Below are positions 1-6,483 of a stretch of DNA of 6,738 nucleotides, one piece after another (within the stretch, counting starts at the first letter, position 1; every line of letters starts with the position of its first letter). The notes beneath the pieces are model-generated. The model did not search any database. It was not told the DNA's origin and saw nothing but the letters and a program-made list of their open reading frames with translations. The DNA is taken from the NCBI GenBank assembly GCA_021162925.1, contig JAGGXQ010000140.1:1-6738 (forward strand), written 5' to 3'. The stretch is from Nitrososphaerota archaeon (GTDB taxonomy: Archaea; Thermoproteota; Nitrososphaeria; Nitrososphaerales; JAGGXQ01). The position numbers and the translations under genes are program-made.

Positions 1-1
1 G

Positions 2-1168
2 AAGACGGTTACGAAGACCGAGACCACGACGAAGACCGTGACTGCGGTGGGACCCGCGAAGGAGTACACCATAGGGTTCACCATACCCTTAACCGGCGAG
101 CTGACCTCGATAGGGACCAACTGGAAGAACACGATAGAGATGGCGATAGAGGATCTGAACGAAGACGTCGCATCGTACGGGCTGAACGTCAAGTTCAAAG
201 CGGTCGTGCTCGACGATAAAACCACGCCAGAAGGTGCCCTGAAGAACGTCCAGACCCTCTACCAGTCGGGGGTAAAGGTCATAATAGGGCCCGCCGCCAG
301 CGCCCAGGTCAAGGCGGTAAAGTCGTTCGCCGATGAGAACCACGTGGTAATCATATCCCCATCCTCGACCGCCCCAACCTTGGCGATACCCGACGACTAC
401 ATATTCAGGACCGTAGGGTCCGATGCCATGCAGGCTAAGGCGCTCGCAACCTTGGCATATGAGCAAGGAGTAAAGAAGGCCGTCGTCTTCCACAGGGACG
501 ACGAGTACGGCGTGGCATTCGCCAAATTCTTCAAGGACTACTTCGAGGAGTTGGGAGGATCGGCCGTCGATATGAAGTATGCGGTCAACCTACCAGACTA
601 CGCGAGCGAGGTCGCCCAGCTCTCCGCAAAGGTCAAGGAGATAGGCGCCGACGGCGTCGTTATAATAACCTTCGACACCGATGGCGCCAACATACTCAGC
701 CATGCGAAGGACGACCCGGTGCTCTGCGGCGTTAGGTGGTTCTCGAGCGAGGGGATACACGGAACCCCTGAGCTTACGAAGCCCGAAATAGCCGAGTTCA
801 TAGACAAGACCGGGTTCTACGGCACCAGGCCCCTGTTCAGGGAGAACCCGCTCTACAAGCAGTTCGCCTCCAAATTCGAGGAGAGGTACGGAGTGAAGCC
901 GGTGGTGTTCACCTCGAACCTCTACGATGCGGTCCAGCTGGCGGGATGGACCATACTGAAGGCAGGGAAGTACGATGGCGCGGCGATAAAAGCCGCATTA
1001 CCGAAGGTGGCGATGAAGTACTACGGGGTCTCTGGCTGGTGCGTCCTCGACGAGGCGGGGGACAGACTGATGCAGGACTATGCGATATGGACGGTGAAGA
1101 GCACGGCGACGGGATACGAATACGTGGACGTGGCATCCTACTCGGGAGGAACCATAAGTTGGGAATGA
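2..1168 (+). CDS. Branched-chain amino acid-type ABC transporter substrate-binding protein (5' partial)
   Basis: Extracellular solute receptor of a HAAT/Liv-type ABC importer (LivJ/LivK class, type 1 periplasmic binding fold). The frame is open from base 2, so the true start and any signal peptide or lipobox lie left of the window; the GTG at 38 is very unlikely to be the start because the 12 codons before it continue a Thr/Lys-rich tether (KTVTKTETTTKT), typical of archaeal surface-anchored binding proteins. The fold then begins with YTIGFTIPLTGELTSIG. Family hallmarks, numbered from the GTG: IGPAAS at 83-88, ISPSSTAP at 106-113 (ligand-contacting Ser/Thr region), YIFRTVGSD followed by a GVKKAVVFHRDDEYG strand-turn, and near the C-terminus YYGVSGWCVLDEAGDR. 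Two Cys are visible (LCGVRW and GWCVL); a disulfide is possible but unproven. About 388 residues are visible, matching a nearly complete mature domain. Downstream permease and ATPase genes confirm the role. Substrate (Leu/Ile/Val, another amino acid, amide or urea) cannot be read from sequence. Confidence 0.93.
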   Translation, partial: KTVTKTETTTKTVTAVGPAKEYTIGFTIPLTGELTSIGTNWKNTIEMAIEDLNEDVASYGLNVKFKAVVLDDKTTPEGALKNVQTLYQSGVKVIIGPAASAQVKAVKSFADENHVVIISPSSTAPTLAIPDDYIFRTVGSDAMQAKALATLAYEQGVKKAVVFHRDDEYGVAFAKFFKDYFEELGGSAVDMKYAVNLPDYASEVAQLSAKVKEIGADGVVIITFDTDGANILSHAKDDPVLCGVRWFSSEGIHGTPELTKPEIAEFIDKTGFYGTRPLFRENPLYKQFASKFEERYGVKPVVFTSNLYDAVQLAGWTILKAGKYDGAAIKAALPKVAMKYYGVSGWCVLDEAGDRLMQDYAIWTVKSTATGYEYVDVASYSGGTISWE

Positions 1169-1174
1169 ACTCCC

Positions 1175-1185
1175 CTTTATTTTTA
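1175..1185 (+). terminator. T-rich tract between binding-protein gene and livH, possible partial terminator
   Basis: The 19 bases between the binding-protein stop and the livH ATG contain CTTTATTTTTA, the only T-rich run in an otherwise GC-rich operon. Archaeal RNA polymerase can terminate at such T stretches without a hairpin, so partial termination here could make more binding protein than permease. It is too close to the ATG (ending 3 bases before it) to be a box A for livH. No Shine-Dalgarno sequence is visible before livH. This is inference from base composition only. Confidence 0.3.
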
Positions 1186-1187
1186 CC

Positions 1188-2129
1188 ATGCTGACCCCCG
1201 TCGAGCTCGTAAATACCGTATGGATAGGGAGCGTTTACTTTATCTCGGCGGCCGGGCTGACCCTATCCTACAGGGTTACGAGGATTTTGAACTTCGCCTA
1301 CACGAACATAATAACTTTGGGGGCTTATCTGGCGGTCATCCTGACCCTGAACGGCACGGGCAACCTGCTCGTCCTCATACCGATCGTGTTCGTAGCCGGC
1401 TCGCTTCTTGCCATGGGGATGCATTACTTCGTCTTTTCACGCCTAATTTCCCTTAAGGCGACGCCCCTGATGCTCATGGCCTCTTCGATAGGTATATGGA
1501 TATTCCTGAAGTACGTTTACTACGGGATCGTTGGATACCTTCAGAGGGCTTGGAAGGTCGGCCTTTATCAGGCCACACCCAACTTGAACTTGGACTGGGG
1601 GCTCAAGGCCTATGGCATGGAGTTCAGCGGCGCATTCGTGGCGTCGATAGCGCTCGCAGCCGCCGTAATCCTTTCGCTCTACCTATTCTTGACCAAGACG
1701 AAGATGGGGAAGGCGTTGAGGGCGGTGGCGGACAACCCGAGCCTGGCGGAGGTGAGCGGCATACCCAGCGACAGGGTTATGTACGTGACTTGGTTCATAG
1801 CGGGGGGCCTGGCCTCGCTGAGCGGGCTCATGTGGGCCCTGTTCTCGATAGTGACCCCTGAAGTCGGGGACAACTTGATCTTGGAGATATTCGCCGTCTC
1901 CGTGATAGGCGGGCTTTACAGCATACCCCTCACCGCCCTAGGGGCCTACGTGATATCCGGGGCCGAGAACCTGCTCATGCCGATTTTACACGATACGATC
2001 GGGCTCGAAGTCAGCTTCAGGCCCTTCATAGCTTTCTTCACCCTCTTGGTCGTCATCCTGATCAAGCCGCCCCTAGGGGCCGCTGGGGCCCTGCCCTACA
2101 GGTTCAGGTTGAGGAGGAAGGGGAGATGA
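1188..2129 (+). CDS. livH: LivH-type ABC transporter permease
   Basis: Integral membrane subunit of the importer, 313 residues, the usual length for LivH. The sequence is a series of hydrophobic helices. The N-terminal family motif is clear: GSVYFISAAGLTLSYRV leading into RILNFAYTNIITLGAY (residues about 32-47), corresponding to the common RxLNFAHGxxxxxGAY, with Tyr-Thr-Asn in place of the usual His-Gly. The cytoplasmic EAA-like coupling loop, which docks on the ATPase, is at about 173-195 (GKALRAVADNPSLAEVSGI) and is followed by SDRVMYVTWFIAGGLASLSG. The C-terminus has FAVSVIGGLYSIPLTALGA and the short LIKPPLG ending typical of this family. The ATG at 1188 is the only reasonable start because the motif begins within 12 residues, yet it has no visible ribosome binding site. 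The stop overlaps the livM start (ATGA). Confidence 0.93.
   Translation: MLTPVELVNTVWIGSVYFISAAGLTLSYRVTRILNFAYTNIITLGAYLAVILTLNGTGNLLVLIPIVFVAGSLLAMGMHYFVFSRLISLKATPLMLMASSIGIWIFLKYVYYGIVGYLQRAWKVGLYQATPNLNLDWGLKAYGMEFSGAFVASIALAAAVILSLYLFLTKTKMGKALRAVADNPSLAEVSGIPSDRVMYVTWFIAGGLASLSGLMWALFSIVTPEVGDNLILEIFAVSVIGGLYSIPLTALGAYVISGAENLLMPILHDTIGLEVSFRPFIAFFTLLVVILIKPPLGAAGALPYRFRLRRKGR
2111..2117 (+). promoter_or_regulatory. Shine-Dalgarno site for livM
   Basis: GAGGAGG lies in the last codons of livH, with GGAGG ending 8 bases before the livM ATG at 2126. It supports the ATGA-overlap start and translational coupling of the two permease subunits. Confidence 0.75.
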
Positions 2130-3205
2130 TAGGCTTCGACGTAACCGGCTTCATCCTATCTTGGCTCGTCTTCTTCAGCATTTACTCGATCCTATCCATA
2201 AGCCTCAACCTCGAGACCGGCCTGACCGGGATGGCCAACTTCGGAAAGGTCGCGTTTTACGCCCTAGGTGCCTACTTCACCGGTTACGTTTCGATAGAGT
2301 TCTTCCTCAGGCTCCACGGCCTTGACTACCCGATCTACTCGACCGATGCGATAGTAGCACTCGGCAAGCTATCGGTGGAGCAGCCATCCCTTAACCTATC
2401 GGTCTTCCTGCTCACCCTAGTTGGCTCATTCCTCTTCGCCGGGGTCATAGGATTCTTGATAATGCTGCCCGCCTTGAGGGTTGGCCCCGCCTTCTTCGGG
2501 ATAACCGTCCTGAGCTTCGGGGAGATGCTCAGGATATTCCTGAGGCACTACAAACCGGTAGGGGCGACCTACGGCCTCGTCGGGATACCCCACCCACTCG
2601 CATGGGTCGGCGGGACGTTTTCGAAGGACCTGGGGTTCGCACTCATCTCCCTCTCGCTCCTAGCGATCACCTACATCTACGCCCAGAGGATCACCAACTC
2701 TCCTCTAGGGAGGTTGCTGAAGGCGATAAGGGACGACGAAACCGCAACCCTTTATCTGGGGAAGAACGTCCCCCTGGTGAAGGGAAAGGTCCTCTTCATA
2801 GGCTCGGGGATGGCCGGGGTCGCCGGCTGCCTCTACGCCTACTACCTGGGCTCGATAACTCCGAACGCGTTCATGCCCGCCGTAACCTTCGAGGTCTGGG
2901 CCATGATGCTCCTAGGAGGGGTCGGGAACAACAGGGGCTCGATCCTGGGGGCGGCGATAATAACCTTCTTGGACAGGAGCACCGCGGCGCTGAACTTCCT
3001 CTTCCCGAATCTGATCATCGACCCCAACTTCATAAGGTGGATGCTCGTCGGCGTGATCATAGTGGTCGTTTTGCTCTTCAAGCCCGAGGGCATCATCAAG
3101 GAGGAGTACGTCTGGACGCCGGCCTGGAGGCTTCTGGAGGCCAAGGCGGAGGCGAGGAGGAAAGCTTTTAAAGAGTTGATCGGGAGGCTGATCAAGCGCC
3201 GATGA
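2126..3205 (+). CDS. livM: LivM-type ABC transporter permease
   Basis: Second membrane subunit, pairing with LivH to form the translocation path. At 359 residues it is in the LivM range. Family motifs in order: NLETGLTGMANFGKVAFYALGAY at residues about 28-50 (the GxxGxxxFGxxAF signature, here with Lys41 where bacterial LivM often has His), then an extended hydrophilic extracellular loop of roughly 30 residues, LRVGPAFFGITVLSFGEMLRIF, the EAA-like coupling loop at about 197-217 (LLKAIRDDETATLYLGKN), the GGVGNNRGSILGA turn, and the LLFKPEGI ending. A highly basic tail of about 30 residues (KAEARRKAFKELIGRLIKRR) follows the last helix and probably lies in the cytoplasm. The start is set by the ATGA overlap with livH and a GGAGG 8 bases upstream; the stop overlaps livG in the same ATGA manner. 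Confidence 0.93.
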   Translation: MIGFDVTGFILSWLVFFSIYSILSISLNLETGLTGMANFGKVAFYALGAYFTGYVSIEFFLRLHGLDYPIYSTDAIVALGKLSVEQPSLNLSVFLLTLVGSFLFAGVIGFLIMLPALRVGPAFFGITVLSFGEMLRIFLRHYKPVGATYGLVGIPHPLAWVGGTFSKDLGFALISLSLLAITYIYAQRITNSPLGRLLKAIRDDETATLYLGKNVPLVKGKVLFIGSGMAGVAGCLYAYYLGSITPNAFMPAVTFEVWAMMLLGGVGNNRGSILGAAIITFLDRSTAALNFLFPNLIIDPNFIRWMLVGVIIVVVLLFKPEGIIKEEYVWTPAWRLLEAKAEARRKAFKELIGRLIKRR

Positions 3206-3957
3206 GGCCGATACTCGAAGTTAAAGGGGTCTCTAAGAGCTTCGGGGGAGTTAGGGCCCTAGATAAGGTGAGCCTGAGCATCGAGAAGGGGTCGATAGTG
3301 GGGCTCATAGGGCCCAACGGGTCTGGGAAGACGACCCTGTTCAACGTCATATCGGGCTTCTATCCCCCCGATGAAGGCGAGGTTTACTTCGAAGGGATGA
3401 GGATAGACGGGATGAACCCGAACGAGATCTTCAGGCTCGGCCTCGTCAGGTCCTTCCAGAACCCCAGGCTCTTTCAAACGATGAGCGTTTGGGAGAACGT
3501 GCTCGTCGTCCCGAAGCAGAGGGGGGAGTCCCCGCTTCTGGCACCTTTCAGGAGCAGATGGGAGGCGGAGGAGATGAAGATAGGGAAGAGGGGGAAGGGC
3601 CTGATAGGGGTCTTCGGCCTTAACGGTTCGGAGAGGAAGAGGGCCTCGGACCTATCCGGGGGCCAGATGAAGCTCCTGGAGTCCTTGAGGGGGATGATGG
3701 AGGGAGGGAAGCTGTTCCTGCTGGACGAGCCGGCAGCAGGCGTCGCCCCTAGGCTCGCCAACGAGATATTCGGGTTCATAAAAAGGCTGAGGGAGGAGAG
3801 GGGGCTTACGTTCTTCATAATAGAGCACAGGCTCGAGATACTGATGAACTACGTGGACTACGTGTACGTCCTCCATAACGGCAGGCTGCTCGCGGAGGGG
3901 GGCCCCGAAGAGGTCGTGAAGGAGAGGAAGGTGATAGACGCCTACATAGGTGATTGA
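3202..3957 (+). CDS. livG: LivG-type ABC transporter ATP-binding protein
   Basis: Cytoplasmic ATPase subunit of 251 residues, the normal LivG length, which hydrolyses ATP as a heterodimer with LivF. Visible elements: Walker A GPNGSGKTT at 37-45 (Lys43), Q-loop RSFQNPRLF (Gln86), signature LSGGQ at 151-155, Walker B LFLLDE at 171-176 with catalytic Glu176, D-loop region EPAAGVAP, and switch His209 in IIEHRLEIL. The motif EPAAGxxP is characteristic of LivG rather than LivF. Two small departures from the common LivG pattern are Arg instead of Asp after the switch His, and MKLLESLRGMM after the signature where most relatives read closer to QRRLEIARAL; all catalytic residues are intact. The region between Q-loop and signature (about residues 104-147) is rich in Arg/Lys/Gly. 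The ATG overlaps the livM stop; GGGAGG lies rather far upstream (14 bases), so coupling by overlap probably drives initiation. Confidence 0.95.
   Translation: MRPILEVKGVSKSFGGVRALDKVSLSIEKGSIVGLIGPNGSGKTTLFNVISGFYPPDEGEVYFEGMRIDGMNPNEIFRLGLVRSFQNPRLFQTMSVWENVLVVPKQRGESPLLAPFRSRWEAEEMKIGKRGKGLIGVFGLNGSERKRASDLSGGQMKLLESLRGMMEGGKLFLLDEPAAGVAPRLANEIFGFIKRLREERGLTFFIIEHRLEILMNYVDYVYVLHNGRLLAEGGPEEVVKERKVIDAYIGD
3948..3954 (+). promoter_or_regulatory. Shine-Dalgarno site that favours the GTG at 3959 as livF start
   Basis: AGGTGAT matches the complement of the usual archaeal 16S 3' end (ATCACCT) over 7 bases and ends 4 bases before the GTG at 3959. The alternative in-frame GTG at 3950 lies inside this element and has no comparable site at normal spacing. 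Confidence 0.5.
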
Positions 3958-3958
3958 G

Positions 3959-4672
3959 GTGGCGCTCCTAAATCTAGAGAGGCTCCACTCGGGTTATGGG
4001 AAGATGGAGGTGCTTCACGGGATAGACCTGGAGGTGAGGAGGGGGGAGATAGTCGCCATCATAGGGCCGAACGGGGCCGGGAAGTCGACGGTATCGAACT
4101 CCATCGTGGGGATGGCGGACGTATTCTCTGGCAGGATAACCTTCGACGGGTTCGACATAACCGGGATGCCCACCCACAAGATCGTCGACCTGGGCATAGG
4201 GTACACGCCACAGCTGAACAACGTGTTTCAGAGCCTCTCCGTAAGGGAGAACCTGGAGCTCGGGCTCTTCAACCTCAAGGACGACGTGGAGGGGAGGATA
4301 AAGAGGGTCTTAGAGCTCTTCCCGGAGATCAGGGACAAAGCCGGCAGGCCGGCCAGGGTGCTGAGCGGAGGGGAGAGGCAGATGCTCGCCGTCGCCAGGG
4401 CGATCATATCCGAGCCCAAGTTACTGATCCTGGACGAGCCAACCGCCGCCTTATCGCCGAAGGCGGCCCAGTCGCTCGTGAAGAAGATACTGGAGATAAG
4501 GGAGATGGGCTTGACCATACTGCTGGTCGAGCAGAACGTGAGGAGGGCCCTCGGCCTCGCCGATAGGGCCTACGTCCTAGTCGGGGGCAAGATAGCCTAC
4601 GAGGGGGATGCGAAGAAGCTGCTCGGGGACCCCCTCCTCCTGGAGAGGCTCTTCTTCGGCGTAAACGCCTAG
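3959..4672 (+). CDS. livF: LivF-type ABC transporter ATP-binding protein
   Basis: Second ATPase subunit of the importer. From the GTG at 3959 it has 237 residues and begins MALLNLERLHSGYGKMEVLHG, aligning with the usual LivF start; an in-frame GTG at 3950 would add 3 residues. Numbered from 3959: Walker A GPNGAGKST at 36-44 (Lys42), Q-loop TPQLNNVF (Gln85), signature LSGGE at 135-139, Walker B LLILDE at 155-160 (Glu160), and EPTAALSP. The switch position is Gln192 in LLVEQNVRRAL, the VEQN motif that distinguishes LivF from LivG. The C-terminus LGDPLLLERLFFG is also family-typical (LL.D..v..lYLG). It overlaps the livG end, so the two ATPases are almost certainly co-translated. Its stop is 2 bases from the stop of the convergent unknown gene, leaving no intergenic space for a terminator. 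Confidence 0.94.
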   Translation: MALLNLERLHSGYGKMEVLHGIDLEVRRGEIVAIIGPNGAGKSTVSNSIVGMADVFSGRITFDGFDITGMPTHKIVDLGIGYTPQLNNVFQSLSVRENLELGLFNLKDDVEGRIKRVLELFPEIRDKAGRPARVLSGGERQMLAVARAIISEPKLLILDEPTAALSPKAAQSLVKKILEIREMGLTILLVEQNVRRALGLADRAYVLVGGKIAYEGDAKKLLGDPLLLERLFFGVNA

Positions 4673-4674
4673 CT

Positions 4675-5172
4675 TCACCCGTAGATCGAGGCCCTCCTAG
4701 GGTAGAGCCTCCTGAAGAGCTTGTCCGCTTCTATCGCTAGCCTCTCCTCCAGCTTCCTCTGGCTGCTCGAAACCACGCTCAGATCGGGGTGAGAGATTAT
4801 CGGGCCGCTCAGGATCGCCTCGGCGTTTCTGAGCTCCCAGCTCGGGACCGGCTCCAGCTCCACCACCTTCCTTATCAGCTCAGGCCTCAGCTCCCCCCTC
4901 AAGAACATCTCTACGGCATCCTTCGGAAGGGGCCTGAAGCCGTAAGGGGGGAACCTGTTCAAAAGGTCGGAGACCCTTTCGAAGTCCTTTATCTCGGTCC
5001 CTACCCCGGTGAACCGCTTCGGATCGATCGAGACGAGCTTGAGCTTGTACCCGATCCCAGGGCCAACGACCAGCACGTTCCCCCTCCTGTCCGCAAGCAT
5101 GCTCCATCCCCTAGGCTCCCTGTCGTACCTCCTCAGAAGCTCCTTGACCAGCTCCTCTACGGTCCTTATCAC
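4675..5172 (-). CDS. Protein of unknown function, 165 residues, downstream of Clp1/Grc3-type kinase
   Basis: I do not recognise this family. The start is tightly bounded: an in-frame TGA lies 5 codons upstream (5185-5187), the GTG at 5172 is the first start codon after it, and the next Met is residue 24. The product is soluble and highly charged, with no signal peptide, no membrane segment and no Cys. It appears to have an N-terminal amphipathic helix (TVEELVKELLRRYD), a strand-rich part at about 22-60 (GWSMLADRRGNVLVVGPGIGYKLKLVSI), a Pro/Gly turn (RFPPYGFRPLP) and two helical segments, the last (QRKLEERLAIEADKLFRRLY) strongly basic/acidic alternating. The GPGIG loop is not a Walker A motif (no GKS/T). 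No catalytic signature is visible. Codon usage matches the neighbours, arguing that it is a real gene. It lies 34 bases after the kinase gene on the same strand and may share its transcript or use its own leaderless promoter. Confidence 0.8.
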   Translation of the reverse strand: MIRTVEELVKELLRRYDREPRGWSMLADRRGNVLVVGPGIGYKLKLVSIDPKRFTGVGTEIKDFERVSDLLNRFPPYGFRPLPKDAVEMFLRGELRPELIRKVVELEPVPSWELRNAEAILSGPIISHPDLSVVSSSQRKLEERLAIEADKLFRRLYPRRASIYG

Positions 5173-5192
5173 GTGCCGGATTTTTCACCGAC

Positions 5193-5204
5193 GGTTAAAA
5201 CTTT
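5193..5204 (-). promoter_or_regulatory. Possible box A promoter for the unknown 165-residue gene (leaderless)
   Basis: On the minus strand the 34-base gap after the kinase gene reads AAAGTTTTAACC, with TTTTAA centred about 25-26 bases before the GTG at 5172. That is the spacing expected if transcription starts at the GTG itself. The only Shine-Dalgarno-like match, GGTGA at 5185-5189, sits 12 bases away, which is long. The same T run could equally be a weak terminator for the kinase gene. Confidence 0.35.
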
Positions 5205-5206
5205 TA

Positions 5207-6358
5207 CTAGTACAGGAGCACCTTGAGGTTCCTCTCTTTGTCGAGCATCCTGCTCAGCCTTATAGCCCCCAGGCTTATGGTGTCGAACTCCTCGACCGGG
5301 GTGAGGATCGAAGCATCCCTCCCCCTCGCCCACCTTATCATCCCGAACCCCTCGACCTCCTCGTGGCCGAGCCCTACGAACATCCCGGCCATGTCCTTCA
5401 TCCCGAGCTCTATCAGCCTCTCTTCCTTCCTCACGATTATCGCCCCATAGGTGAGGTTGGAGAGGGCGAGCCTCCAATCGCCGCAGACCCACTCCCCGTC
5501 GTGCCTGAACCCGTGCCCTAGGAGCCAGAGCCTCTTGGCATCGAGCCTCTCCCTCCTCACCTTCGCATCCTTGAGGAACTTCGAATACTGGCTCACCCTC
5601 CTCTCTATCCTTCCGGGTATCCCCTTACCGAATGGAACGCTCTTAAGCCTCACAGTCCTATCCTCGAACCCCGGAAGCTTCTCATCCGAGAGGAGGAGGA
5701 TCACGTCGGGATCTATCCTCCTCGCGAGCTCCAGCTTGTACTCCAGCCCCTTACCCTTCACGTATCCGTCGGTGTTCACTATTTCGGGCCCCTCTGAGAG
5801 GAGGCCCTCGATCTCGTCGAGCACCAGCTCCTCCCAGCCGTTCGGGGATATGAGGCCTACGAACCTGAACCTATCCGCCTCTAGGTCCCTGAGATCCGTG
5901 ATCTTCTGCCTGAGCCTCTTGGCCCCTATACAACCCGGGGGTGCGAGGTCCCCCTGGCCGACGTCCGCATCGATCACGTGGGGGTACATCCCCATCCCCA
6001 TGAGCAGGTTCGAGATCAGGGTAGTGAGCGTTGACTTGCCGGAGTCCGTCTCGCCGACGACCATGACCCTCTTCGACTCGTCCAGGTTCGGAACGACCTT
6101 CGAGAGCTCCTTCGCCCAGAGCTTCGCCCCGTATCCCTTTTCGTAAGAGTAGCCGCTACCGGAGCCTAGGTGGAGGACGACTTCGGCGCCCCTAGCGCTC
6201 TCGACCGGCATGATCTTGTGCTCCCTCACGACGACTTCGTCCCCCTCGGCAAGGTTCATCCCGAGTATGTAGATCTCGCCCTTAGGCTCTATCCTGGCAG
6301 GTCCCCTCACGAGCAGGGTGTCTTCCTTCTCGACCCTGAGCAGTTTCGTGAGCATCAT
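5207..6358 (-). CDS. Clp1/Grc3-family polynucleotide 5'-hydroxyl kinase
   Basis: Predicted ATP-dependent kinase that phosphorylates 5'-OH ends of RNA (family members: eukaryotic Clp1, Grc3/Nol9 and the archaeal Clp1 homologue of Pyrococcus). At 383 residues it has all three expected domains. The N-terminal beta domain carries VRGPARIEPKGEIYILGMNLAEG (about 17-39) and KIMPVES. The kinase core has Walker A GETDSGKST at 102-110 (Lys108), DADVGQGD at 130-137 (Asp130/Asp132, metal and base region), VGLISPNGW at 167-175, and the clasp NTDGYVKGKG at 195-204. A basic lid follows (PGRIERR, Arg250, 253, 254). The C-terminal beta domain ends with GMFVGLGHEEVEGFGMI. Odd point: Tyr199 replaces the Trp usual in the NTxGWVxGxG clasp. 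Two adjacent ATGs (6358 and 6355) have no ribosome binding site, implying a leaderless message; box A spacing fits the second ATG better. It diverges from tRNA-Gly. A role in tRNA/rRNA 5'-end maturation is inference. Confidence 0.9.
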   Translation of the reverse strand: MMLTKLLRVEKEDTLLVRGPARIEPKGEIYILGMNLAEGDEVVVREHKIMPVESARGAEVVLHLGSGSGYSYEKGYGAKLWAKELSKVVPNLDESKRVMVVGETDSGKSTLTTLISNLLMGMGMYPHVIDADVGQGDLAPPGCIGAKRLRQKITDLRDLEADRFRFVGLISPNGWEELVLDEIEGLLSEGPEIVNTDGYVKGKGLEYKLELARRIDPDVILLLSDEKLPGFEDRTVRLKSVPFGKGIPGRIERRVSQYSKFLKDAKVRRERLDAKRLWLLGHGFRHDGEWVCGDWRLALSNLTYGAIIVRKEERLIELGMKDMAGMFVGLGHEEVEGFGMIRWARGRDASILTPVEEFDTISLGAIRLSRMLDKERNLKVLLY

Positions 6359-6375
6359 GAATATTCTGCGAAGGG

Positions 6376-6384
6376 TATTTATAA
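6376..6384. promoter_or_regulatory. Shared bidirectional box A between the kinase gene and tRNA-Gly
   Basis: TATTTATAA is the only AT-rich box between the two divergent genes. Read on +, TTTATAA is centred about 27 bases before the mature 5' end of tRNA-Gly at 6408. Read on -, TTATAAATA is centred 22 bases before the first ATG (6358) and 25 bases before the second (6355) of the kinase gene, which has no ribosome binding site. Both fit archaeal TBP-binding positions (centre near -26). Use in both directions is inferred from geometry. Confidence 0.6.
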
Positions 6385-6407
6385 CAGATTTGCTTGATAG
6401 ATAGATG

Positions 6408-6483
6408 GCGGGGTTGGTCTAGCCTGGTCTAGGATGAGGGCCTCCCGAGCCCTTGATCGCGGGTTCGAATCCCGCACCCCGCA
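6408..6483 (+). tRNA. tRNA-Gly (anticodon CCC)
   Basis: A complete cloverleaf of 76 bases can be drawn by hand. The acceptor stem GCGGGGT (6408-6414) pairs perfectly with ACCCCGC (6476-6482), with discriminator A73 at 6483. The D stem is GTCT/GGAT with two G-T pairs. The anticodon stem AGGGC/GCCCT (6437-6441 and 6449-6453) is perfect, enclosing loop CTCCCGA with anticodon CCC at 6444-6446, reading GGG. The variable loop is TGATC and the T arm GCGGG-TTCGAAT-CCCGC. There is no intron, and CCA is not encoded (TAG follows). GCGG acceptor start and A73 agree with archaeal glycine tRNAs. Confidence 0.95.

Noticed and set aside
89..493. 134-codon minus-strand frame opposite the binding-protein gene
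   Set aside because: Gly/Tyr-rich shadow of a gene with unmistakable type 1 binding-protein motifs.
2602..3171. 189-codon plus-strand frame within livM
   Set aside because: Its product is a charged, Gly/Arg-rich low-complexity chain in another frame of livM, whose own frame has all LivM motifs.
5009..5521. Long plus-strand frame opposite the unknown gene and the kinase, and similar frames at 4789-5226 and 5451-6146
   Set aside because: They are Pro/Ser/Leu-rich shadows of the minus-strand genes, which show clear family motifs or better codon use.
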